In this document: positions 7,426 to 14,882 of the stretch, in pieces
Layout of the letters: every line of letters starts with the position of its first letter
Numbering within the stretch: position 1 is the first letter of the stretch
IMG/VR virus record: IMGVR_UViG_3300028392_000223
Coordinates: 1-30,019 of that record
Direction: 5' to 3' (one strand)
DNA: 30,019 nt
Source: a virus
Position numbers and translations under genes: made by a program
Notes under the pieces: model-generated
Database searches by the model: none
The model's input: the letters and a program-made list of their open reading frames with translations, nothing else
What the model was told of the DNA's origin: nothing

Positions 7426-7956
7426 ATGGCTAAAAAAATAATAAAAGAAGCCAAAAGATCTCCGGGAAAGCCCCGCATACAATTTGGCGATAATGTTGCT
7501 ACGCAAGTTAAGCAAATGGCTGGTTTTGGTCTTACTCAACAGCAAATTGCCTTGATCATTGGCGTTTCAGAAACTACTTTAAAAAATAAATTTAAAACGG
7601 AACTATCTGCTGGTACGCCAAGTGTTATTTATGCATGCGCATCAAATTTGATGATTCGTGCAAACGGAATCAGAAAACCACCCAAACAAATTGTAGATGA
7701 AAATGGAAAGATTTCTAAAGTTCTAGGTGATTGGATATACCCCCCAGATCCTGTTTCTAACATGTTTATTTTAAAATGCCGTGGAAGATGGCAAGAAACA
7801 GCTAATAAGAAAATTGAAGATAGCGATGAAGAAGGGGAGGCTCTAAAATTAAATGAAAATATTAGCGCAAAAGAATCTGCTATTCATTATCAATCAGTCA
7901 TGAATGGCGGTAAAAAAATAGAAATAACAAAATCTAAAAACAAGGTAAAAAAATGA
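7426..7956 (+). CDS. Small terminase subunit-like protein
   Basis: The frame extends upstream to a TTG at 7387, but the ATG at 7426 (MAKKIIKEAKRSPGKPR) is the likelier start; 176 residues. A helix-turn-helix follows at about residues 24-50 (VKQMAGFGLTQQQIALIIGV, then SETTLKNKF), as in terminase small subunits that recognise packaging sites. The middle holds GDWIYPPDPVSNMFILKCRGRW, also typical of these phage proteins, and the tail is charged. First gene of the rightward structural operon, though the large subunit follows only after five intervening genes. The last four bases overlap the next start (ATGA). Confidence 0.65.
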   Translation: MAKKIIKEAKRSPGKPRIQFGDNVATQVKQMAGFGLTQQQIALIIGVSETTLKNKFKTELSAGTPSVIYACASNLMIRANGIRKPPKQIVDENGKISKVLGDWIYPPDPVSNMFILKCRGRWQETANKKIEDSDEEGEALKLNENISAKESAIHYQSVMNGGKKIEITKSKNKVKK

Positions 7957-8243
7957 AATTATATAAAAAAATAAAAATTATGTTTTTATGTATTCCCTGC
8001 TTTGCGTTTGCAAATTCAATTGTAGTAAGCGTACCTGATGCAACACAAATTGATCTAGACTCAGTAGTACATTCTTTTAACTACAATGGTCCAAATTTAA
8101 TATCTGATACAGTAATTGCTGTGTCCAAGCAAACAAGAGTTCCTACATATTATACTCAAACTTTAGAATATTCTGGAGCTGCTTTAATTTCAACTTCTCA
8201 ATGGATCATGGGTAGCCCTGTTTCATCCTTACTTAAAAAATAA
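7953..8243 (+). CDS. Small exported protein with signal peptide, 96 aa
   Basis: Starts MKLYKKIKIMFLCIPCFAFA, a standard Sec signal peptide with probable cleavage after AFA. The mature part of about 76 residues is polar and strand-rich, with no cysteines. It overlaps the terminase-like gene by four bases and is followed 12 bases later by a second gene with a signal peptide, so both products should leave the cytoplasm. No family recognised; it could assist or anchor the large spike-like protein. Confidence 0.6.
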   Translation: MKLYKKIKIMFLCIPCFAFANSIVVSVPDATQIDLDSVVHSFNYNGPNLISDTVIAVSKQTRVPTYYTQTLEYSGAALISTSQWIMGSPVSSLLKK

Positions 8244-8255
8244 ATAAGAGTTCCT

Positions 8256-11045
8256 ATGCGTAATTTATTAAAATATTTAACAGTTTCTATATTTTTAATT
8301 CCTTCAGTTTTATTTTCTATTCCTGTTTCAGAATTAATCGCTCCACTTACTGCTTTAAAAGTTTATCCTCCTAATGGAGGCGGTGGTGGATCAACAATTG
8401 TAACTGCTTCAACACCTATTGTTTCAACAGAAGTTACTGGAGGTTATAATATTTCATGCCCAACTTGTACAACAGGATCTTTACTTGCTTATCAGCAAGC
8501 TTTTGGTGTTCCGCCAGCAGGAAGTATTAGTGGTGGACCTTATGTATCGATTGGACCAACAAGCGATATGCATTTTACATATGGAACTGGATTAACTTTT
8601 ACTTCAGCTAATTTAATTGGAAAAATATATCAGTATTTAGATAATAATTATATCTGGCATTTTTCGCCTTATTTGAATTCGCCAATGAACGGTGTACAAG
8701 TTGATACAGGATCATCAGTAATATTGTCTGATAGTACAGATACTAGTAAAGTTAAATTAAAAAATAATCAAGGAAATTTAGAAGTAACAGGCGAAAACGG
8801 AAGCATTGGAACAATTACTACAGCGGGTGCAATTGTTGCAGAAAAAGGGGCTGTATTTAGTGATGACGTAACAATGTTAGCTGGCAAAAAAACAAGATAT
8901 TTTAATCCAAACAATACAAAATTAGCAACAACAAATTTAGATGCTTCAGGAAATTTAAATAATTTAGGGGCTAATAATTATAAGTATGATGCCCCAATTT
9001 TATTAACAGATCCTACAAATACATATTTTGGGTCTATTTCAAAAAAATTACTTGGAGGCCTTGTTCCTGCAATGTCAATATCATCAAATAATACAATTAT
9101 AACTGGCGATGACGGAGCGTCTCCCGGAAGTTTTTTATTAGGTTATGGTTCTAATATTAATTTTCAAAATTCAACAAATAGTAGTAGTACTCGTGTTTCT
9201 TTAGATGACCTAGGCAATTTAAATTTTACGGGGCCAACAAATTATACGTTTGATTCAAATTTATTAATTAAAAACGGAACAAGTTTAAAATTACAAAGCG
9301 CCGATCAAACTGCACAATCAACTTTGAGCACTGATGACAATCATGATCTTATTGCAACTTCACAAAATGAAATAAAATTAATCGCAAATGAAAATGTTGA
9401 AATTAATGCTAGTTTAATTTTGAAAAATAAAGACACGGATATTACATTGGGAGTCTGGAATAAAGATAATGGGTCTTTAGGAATAATAGATTCTGAAACC
9501 GGATTATTTTCTGAATATTTGTCGATAAAAACTGTTGATGGGCAAAGCTGGCTACAAATTGGTGATGGAAATACTACACAGCCAATGGCTTTTAATCACA
9601 ACACAAATAAAAACGGAGTTGTTTATCTTGATAATGATTATCGCATGATAACGCCGGTTTTGTTATCCGGCCAAGCTTTAGTGGGTAATACTTCAGATGC
9701 CCCAACGCCTCAAAATATTTTACTTTCCACAACCCCTTTAAATTCTATTGCGGCACCTACAAATGATGTATCTTTAAATTCAAAAAAAATAACAAATCTA
9801 GCTAAAGGGATAAGTACTGGGGACGCAGCTACAGTAGGTCAATTGCAGGGATACCTGCCGGCCGAAACTCCTTTAAATAATATTGCGGCACCAATTGCAA
9901 ACGTATCGTTGAATAATTATCAAATTAATAATTTAAAACCAGGCATTTTACTTTCAGATTCAGCTACAGTAGGGCAAGCAACTAAGCAACTAGAAAAAGT
10001 ATATTACGTTTCGACGACGGGTAATGATGCAACTGCGACCGGTTCTCAATCTTCTCCTTATTCAACTGTGAATAAAGTAATTTCCTTGATTCCTGTCAAC
10101 AATGCAACAAATGTAACAATTTATGTTGCGCCCGGAACCTATACTGAAAATATCGTTATAAATAAACAAAGGGTTGATATTATCGGCATGGAAGCTCCCT
10201 CATCACAACCAAAAGCAGTTAAATTCCCAAGCATCTCAATAACAACAACTGGAAGTAATGCGGGGGATTATGTCGATAATGGCGTCTCAATTTCAAACAT
10301 TACTTTAACCGCTAGGACTGGGTTGGAAACTTACGCAATATCTTATACCGCTTCTAATCTTTTTTTAAGCTTAAATGATGTATTGATCAGCAACAACATA
10401 AATATCGATGGTATCGTTATGAATGTTGCGGATAGCAGTCGACTTTATATAAATAACTCGTCAATCAATGTGCTTGGTACAGGGGTCGCTATGCGATTTA
10501 ATCGTGGAGAATTATGGGATTTTAGAAACAGCCAAGCAACCAGCACAAACGGAGCTGCTTTAATCGCAAACAGCAATAATGTTGCTATTTATTCTGCTAT
10601 TAATAGTACTTTTTCGTCAACAGGAATAGTTTTAAATTTTACAGGGTCAAATAATAAATCCATTATTGCTGTATTTAGCCAAAGCTTAATCCAAGGGGCT
10701 CCGATTGGAGGCGGTGGAACAAACGCCATGATTCAACTTGGTGCAAGTTTTAATTTAAGTTTAAATAATTGCAGTGTAACCAGCTTAGGTGGTGTCGCTC
10801 AAATCGCCAATCCTATGATTTACTTAGGCTCTAGCTCTGTATTGCTTGCAACCTACAATTCAATTAGTGCAAACGCCACTGGTTCAGCTGCTTTTGTGCC
10901 AATCCAAAGCGTTGCGGGTAATAATAGTATCTTTAGCTACTATGGAAATGTATTTTTAACATCGGGAGGTACTAACGTTTATTCGAAACCTGTGTCAGGA
11001 GTGGGCGGGTTTTTAATAGTATCTAAAATGCAAACAGATAGTTAA
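8256..11045 (+). CDS. Beta-helix tail-spike/adhesin-like protein with signal peptide
   Basis: 929 residues. N-terminus MRNLLKYLTVSIFLIPSVLFS is a Sec-type signal peptide, unusual for a virion tail protein, which normally assembles in the cytoplasm. A GGGGG linker follows at about 41-45. Residues 50-480 are Gly/Asn/Thr-rich, strand-forming fibre sequence. Two repeats at about 494-530 and 537-575 (LNSIAAPTNDVSLN and LNNIAAPIANVSLN, each ending in an ATVGQ box) resemble the neck repeats of trimeric fibres and autotransporters. From about 583 (VYYVSTTGNDATATGS) to about 900 the pattern is that of a right-handed parallel beta-helix, as in spikes and pectate-lyase-like proteins. Likely a trimeric host-binding or glycan-processing fibre. 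Confidence 0.7.
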   Translation: MRNLLKYLTVSIFLIPSVLFSIPVSELIAPLTALKVYPPNGGGGGSTIVTASTPIVSTEVTGGYNISCPTCTTGSLLAYQQAFGVPPAGSISGGPYVSIGPTSDMHFTYGTGLTFTSANLIGKIYQYLDNNYIWHFSPYLNSPMNGVQVDTGSSVILSDSTDTSKVKLKNNQGNLEVTGENGSIGTITTAGAIVAEKGAVFSDDVTMLAGKKTRYFNPNNTKLATTNLDASGNLNNLGANNYKYDAPILLTDPTNTYFGSISKKLLGGLVPAMSISSNNTIITGDDGASPGSFLLGYGSNINFQNSTNSSSTRVSLDDLGNLNFTGPTNYTFDSNLLIKNGTSLKLQSADQTAQSTLSTDDNHDLIATSQNEIKLIANENVEINASLILKNKDTDITLGVWNKDNGSLGIIDSETGLFSEYLSIKTVDGQSWLQIGDGNTTQPMAFNHNTNKNGVVYLDNDYRMITPVLLSGQALVGNTSDAPTPQNILLSTTPLNSIAAPTNDVSLNSKKITNLAKGISTGDAATVGQLQGYLPAETPLNNIAAPIANVSLNNYQINNLKPGILLSDSATVGQATKQLEKVYYVSTTGNDATATGSQSSPYSTVNKVISLIPVNNATNVTIYVAPGTYTENIVINKQRVDIIGMEAPSSQPKAVKFPSISITTTGSNAGDYVDNGVSISNITLTARTGLETYAISYTASNLFLSLNDVLISNNINIDGIVMNVADSSRLYINNSSINVLGTGVAMRFNRGELWDFRNSQATSTNGAALIANSNNVAIYSAINSTFSSTGIVLNFTGSNNKSIIAVFSQSLIQGAPIGGGGTNAMIQLGASFNLSLNNCSVTSLGGVAQIANPMIYLGSSSVLLATYNSISANATGSAAFVPIQSVAGNNSIFSYYGNVFLTSGGTNVYSKPVSGVGGFLIVSKMQTDS

Positions 11046-11047
11046 AA

Positions 11048-11260
11048 ATGAACTTTATAAATAAAATAATTAAAATATACAAATCAATAGAAGCTAAAGA
11101 ATGGAGATCTGCCGGTAATCTTTGTTTATACATTAGTGTTTTTTTAGAAATGCACAAAGTTTTTATAAATGATCAAGAACAGAATGGTTTAATTCTTGTT
11201 TTTGGTTTAGCAGCAAAAATTTTCACAAAAATAGCAGAAAAATCAACAAAAGGAGAATAA
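11048..11260 (+). CDS. Small hydrophobic protein, holin candidate, 70 aa
   Basis: 70 residues with two moderately hydrophobic stretches (about 23-40 and 45-60) and charged ends, three bases after the spike-like gene. Its place before a single-span protein and a lipoprotein suggests a lysis or envelope micro-operon, but no endolysin is visible and no holin motif is clear. Called by position and composition. Confidence 0.45.
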   Translation: MNFINKIIKIYKSIEAKEWRSAGNLCLYISVFLEMHKVFINDQEQNGLILVFGLAAKIFTKIAEKSTKGE

Positions 11261-11262
11261 AA

Positions 11263-11400
11263 GTGAGTGTAATAAAATTAGCAGCAAAACATAGTTTATT
11301 TTTTTTTATTTCAGTAAGCCTTGCATTTGCATTTTCAACAATACAATCTAAGCTAAAATTACAGACAAATATTTACGAATATTCTAGTATTAAAAAATGA
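11263..11400 (+). CDS. Single-span membrane micro-protein, 45 aa
   Basis: GTG start with AGGAG upstream. MSVIKLAAKHSLFFFISVSL, then AFAFSTIQSK, forms one N-terminal transmembrane segment, with a short polar tail. The stop overlaps the next start (ATGA), so it is coupled to the lipoprotein gene. Arrangement and topology resemble a very short inner-membrane spanin paired with a lipoprotein; this is inference. Confidence 0.5.
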   Translation: MSVIKLAAKHSLFFFISVSLAFAFSTIQSKLKLQTNIYEYSSIKK

Positions 11401-11531
11401 AAAAATTATTATTAATAATCCCATTTTGTTTCTTATTTTCTGGCTGCTCAATTTTATCTCAACCAGAAATTGTCTGTGAATTATCAAAGTTAGCCTCTAG
11501 CTGTATAAATGCAGCAATAAAAAATAAATAA
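11397..11531 (+). CDS. Small lipoprotein, Rz1-like by position, 44 aa
   Basis: MKKLLLIIPFCFLFSGC is a type II signal peptide with lipobox LFSGC; the lipidated Cys is residue 17. The mature part is 28 residues with two more cysteines. It overlaps the upstream membrane protein by four bases and the large terminase start by one. Phage o-spanins are short outer-membrane lipoproteins in this kind of overlap, but the proline richness usual for Rz1 is missing. It implies a Gram-negative host. Confidence 0.6.
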   Translation: MKKLLLIIPFCFLFSGCSILSQPEIVCELSKLASSCINAAIKNK

Positions 11532-13195
11532 TGATTGAAAATAATTTTGACTTTAAAAATCCAGAATACGGAAAAATATTTGTTGATCGTTTTGAAAGAA
11601 TAGAATATTTAAGGAAACTTTCAAAAACAAGGCCTTCTACTTTCCCAAATTTAAAAGCTTTTTATAGAAAAAATATAGCTAGGTTTATTATTGACTGGGG
11701 AACAACAATAGATCCTCGAAGCGTTAATAAAGGAAGTTCGACATTATTACCTTTTATTTTATTCCCCAGGCAAATACAAGCTATAAATTGGCAAATTTAT
11801 TTATTAGAAAATGAACTAGACGGCGTTTTTGTAAAGACGAGAGAGATAGGGTTTACTAGTCAATTAGCTGCATTAGATTCGTCAATGTGTATGTTTAATG
11901 AAGGCTTCAAAGCTGGAATAACATCTTATAAATCATCTTATATAGATAAGATAGGAAGTACAGATTCAATTTTAGGAAAATGCAGATCTTTTATTGAAAA
12001 CGTACCTCGTGAATTTTCAAATAATTGGGAGCAAGGTAAAAACTCAAAATTAATGCAAATTAGTTTTAATAAAAGCTCTTCATTAATTATGGGGGATGGC
12101 GGAAATATGCCATTCCGAGGCAGTCGTTATAGTTGGATTCATATTGATGAACACGCTGCTTTTGAACCTTCTGTTGCTTCTTCGATGGAAAGCTCTTTAG
12201 TTTCTGCAACGAATACAAAAATATTTGGGTCTACAGTAAGAGGTAGTGCGAATGAGTTCGCAAAAAAAATTTTAGCAATTAAAGAATCTCCACAAGAATC
12301 AGAAAAAGAAAGGCTTTTTGAATTTCCGTGGACTGATGATCCAAGAAAAAATGAAGAATGGTATAAAAGAGAAGTAGAAAAAATTGATAACCCAGTGATT
12401 AAAGCGCAAGAACTTGATATGGATTTAGATGCTTCTGCTGAAGGTATACTAATACCTACTGAATGGGTAAAAGCATCCATAGATGCGCATATTAAATTAA
12501 ATATACAACCAAGCGGGTCAAGGTGGGCTGCGTTAGATTTAGCCGACGAAGGTATAGACAAAAATGCAATATGTGGTATATATGGATTCTTGGTAGAATA
12601 CCTTGAAGAGTGGTCTGGCGTTGGTAGTAACTTATTTAAAACGGTAGAAAAAGCATTTGAAATATCAGATAGAGAAGGTTACGAAAAAATAATATTTGAT
12701 AGTGACGGGCTTGGAGCAGGAGCTAGAGGTGACGCAGAAGAAATAAATAAAAAAAGACCTAAAGACTCTCAATTAATTTTCGAGCCTTTTAGAGGTTCTG
12801 GTGCTATTATAGATCCTGAGAAAGAAGTTTTTCCTGATAAAAGCACTATTAATTCTATGCAAAAATCTATATCAAGAAAAAACAAAGATTATTATAAAAA
12901 CAGGAAGGCGCAAGCTTATTTTGATTTAAGAAGAAGGTTTGAAAATACATATAAAGCAGTAGTAAATGGAGAAAGTTTTGAAGAGGGGAATATTATTTCA
13001 ATTAGCTCATCTTCAAATTTACACTTAAAACTTGTAAGAGAAATTTCTCAGCCTGTTGCAATACAGACACCAGAAGGTAAATTTATAATTGATAAAAAGC
13101 CTAATAGTACAAAATCGCCAAATTTGTCCGATGCTTTGATGATGGCTTTTGCAAAAGGTAAAGAACTTCCTTATTGGGCAAATGCAAAATGGTAA
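11531..13195 (+). CDS. Terminase large subunit
   Basis: 554 residues, normal length. ATPase domain: FPRQIQAINW adenine-binding Q region (79-88), a degenerate Walker A VKTREIGFTS (101-110) and Walker B WIHIDEHAAF (D206, E207). RNase H-like nuclease domain: ALDLADEG (about 334), IFDSDGLG (about 390) and SDALMMAF near 533, giving the three acidic clusters for metal binding. It drives ATP-dependent DNA packaging through the portal encoded next. It starts inside the preceding lipoprotein stop. Confidence 0.92.
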   Translation: MIENNFDFKNPEYGKIFVDRFERIEYLRKLSKTRPSTFPNLKAFYRKNIARFIIDWGTTIDPRSVNKGSSTLLPFILFPRQIQAINWQIYLLENELDGVFVKTREIGFTSQLAALDSSMCMFNEGFKAGITSYKSSYIDKIGSTDSILGKCRSFIENVPREFSNNWEQGKNSKLMQISFNKSSSLIMGDGGNMPFRGSRYSWIHIDEHAAFEPSVASSMESSLVSATNTKIFGSTVRGSANEFAKKILAIKESPQESEKERLFEFPWTDDPRKNEEWYKREVEKIDNPVIKAQELDMDLDASAEGILIPTEWVKASIDAHIKLNIQPSGSRWAALDLADEGIDKNAICGIYGFLVEYLEEWSGVGSNLFKTVEKAFEISDREGYEKIIFDSDGLGAGARGDAEEINKKRPKDSQLIFEPFRGSGAIIDPEKEVFPDKSTINSMQKSISRKNKDYYKNRKAQAYFDLRRRFENTYKAVVNGESFEEGNIISISSSSNLHLKLVREISQPVAIQTPEGKFIIDKKPNSTKSPNLSDALMMAFAKGKELPYWANAKW

Positions 13196-13203
13196 ATAAA
13201 AAA

Positions 13204-14874
13204 ATGAAAATAATAAAAAAAATAAAATCAATTTTTAAATCTAAAATTAAAAGTAAAATTCCTGAAAAAAATGAAATTGAAAAAAGAAATGAACAGGTTT
13301 TTTCTGCGTTTTTTAACGACAAAACAAAACAAGAAGATTTTTTTAATAACAATGAATTAGAAGAAAAAACAAGAGAGAAGTTATTAGCTATAGCTATTAA
13401 TAACAATTTTAGAAGAAACGCAAGTAATGATATACAACCAATTAATATAAAGAATAAAGATGGTCTTGTTGTCGCAATGGACTCTAGAGATAAGACTATT
13501 GCACTTTCATTGGAACAAAATATTAATATACAAAATCAAAATAGTTTTGCAAGTATGCAAAATAATCAAATAGGTTACTCAATTCAAGAGTTTAATTTTT
13601 TTGCAAAACAATCATTTATAGGCTGGCAAGCTTGCGCAATATTATCGCAACATTGGCTAATTGATAAAGCTTGTAGTATTCCAGCCCAAGATTGTGTGCG
13701 AAATGGTTACGAAATAACAGTTAATGATGGGAAAGAAGTACCTTTAGAAGCGCTAAATAAATTAAAAGATTTTGATAAAAAATTTGATATACATAGGCAA
13801 TTAGTAGAAGTAGTTAGAAATTGTGATATTTTTGGAATTAGACTATGTCTTTTTATTGTTGAAAGCAAAGATCCAAAATATTATGAAAAAATATTTAATA
13901 TTGATGGAATTACACCCGGGTCTTATAAAGGAATAAAACAAGTTGATCCGTATTGGTGTACCCCTTCTCTTGAATCTGAAGATGTAACTAATCCTGGTAG
14001 TTTAAATTTCTATAACCCTACTTATTGGACTATAGCCGGTAAAAGATATCATCGATCTCATCTTGTTATTATAACAACAAACAAAGTTCCTGATGTTTTA
14101 AAACCAACTTATTATTATGGGGGGGTACCTAAAACGCAACAAATATTTGAAAGAGTTTATCAAGCAGAATACTGCGCAAATGACGCATCAAAATTAATGT
14201 TATCTAAAAGAGCTAAAATATATAAAACAGATTTAAAGCTAGCTGTTCAAAATCAAGCAGATTTTCAAGCAAATTTACAGTTTATAGCTAATACGCTTAA
14301 TAATTACTCTTATCATGTTGTTGATAAAGAGTCTGATGATATACAGCATATAGATACAGCTTTATCTGATGTTGATAAAGTAATTATGAATAATTATCAA
14401 CTTGTTGCCGCTTCTGCTAATGTCCCGGCAGTAAAACTTATGGGTTCAGAGCCCACAGGTTTCCAATCTTCAGGATCTTATAGTGAAAATAGTTATAAAG
14501 AATATTTAACAGATTTAAGAGTTTTAAGATGCAATCCTGTTTTACATAGGCACCACTTACTAATAATAAAATCAGAAATATTACCAGAGTTTGAAGTTAA
14601 AGAATTTTCTGTTGATATTAAATGGAATCCTTTAGATGAGCTAACTTCAAAAGAACAAGCAGAAATTAATAAGATAGATGCTGAGACAGATTCTGTTTTA
14701 GTAAATACTGGAATTATAATGCCGGATGAAGCAAGAAAACGTTTAATTAATAACCCTAATAGTGGGTTTAATGGGATAGAACAAGAAAACGAAGAATTAA
14801 ATAATCAAAATGGAAACGAAGGGAAAAATGAAATTGAAGAGCTTGAAGAATTAAGTTTAAATAATAATTTATAA
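13204..14874 (+). CDS. Portal protein (DUF1073-like)
   Basis: About 556 residues from ATG 13204; an ATG at 13189, overlapping the terminase end, is also possible, and neither has a Shine-Dalgarno site. The first 60 residues are basic and charged. The core has GWQACAILSQHWLIDKACSI and PAQDCVRNG, as in DUF1073-type portals, then YGGVPKTQQIFERV and the hallmark PAVKLMGSEPTGFQSSG segment before the stem helices, followed by PEFEVKEFSVDIKWNPLDEL. The dodecameric portal forms the DNA channel and joins head to neck. Its place between terminase and MuF is standard. Confidence 0.88.
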   Translation: MKIIKKIKSIFKSKIKSKIPEKNEIEKRNEQVFSAFFNDKTKQEDFFNNNELEEKTREKLLAIAINNNFRRNASNDIQPINIKNKDGLVVAMDSRDKTIALSLEQNINIQNQNSFASMQNNQIGYSIQEFNFFAKQSFIGWQACAILSQHWLIDKACSIPAQDCVRNGYEITVNDGKEVPLEALNKLKDFDKKFDIHRQLVEVVRNCDIFGIRLCLFIVESKDPKYYEKIFNIDGITPGSYKGIKQVDPYWCTPSLESEDVTNPGSLNFYNPTYWTIAGKRYHRSHLVIITTNKVPDVLKPTYYYGGVPKTQQIFERVYQAEYCANDASKLMLSKRAKIYKTDLKLAVQNQADFQANLQFIANTLNNYSYHVVDKESDDIQHIDTALSDVDKVIMNNYQLVAASANVPAVKLMGSEPTGFQSSGSYSENSYKEYLTDLRVLRCNPVLHRHHLLIIKSEILPEFEVKEFSVDIKWNPLDELTSKEQAEINKIDAETDSVLVNTGIIMPDEARKRLINNPNSGFNGIEQENEELNNQNGNEGKNEIEELEELSLNNNL

Positions 14875-14882
14875 ATAAAAAT

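Noticed and set aside
9734-9975. Repeat pair as a recombination or DGR-type variable region
   Set aside because: The similarity is a protein-level neck repeat with diverged DNA; no reverse transcriptase or template repeat is visible.
12139-12561. 140-codon minus-strand frame opposite the terminase gene
   Set aside because: It lies over conserved terminase coding sequence, is Ser/Leu-rich as expected of an antisense shadow and has no motif, unlike the frame in the intein.
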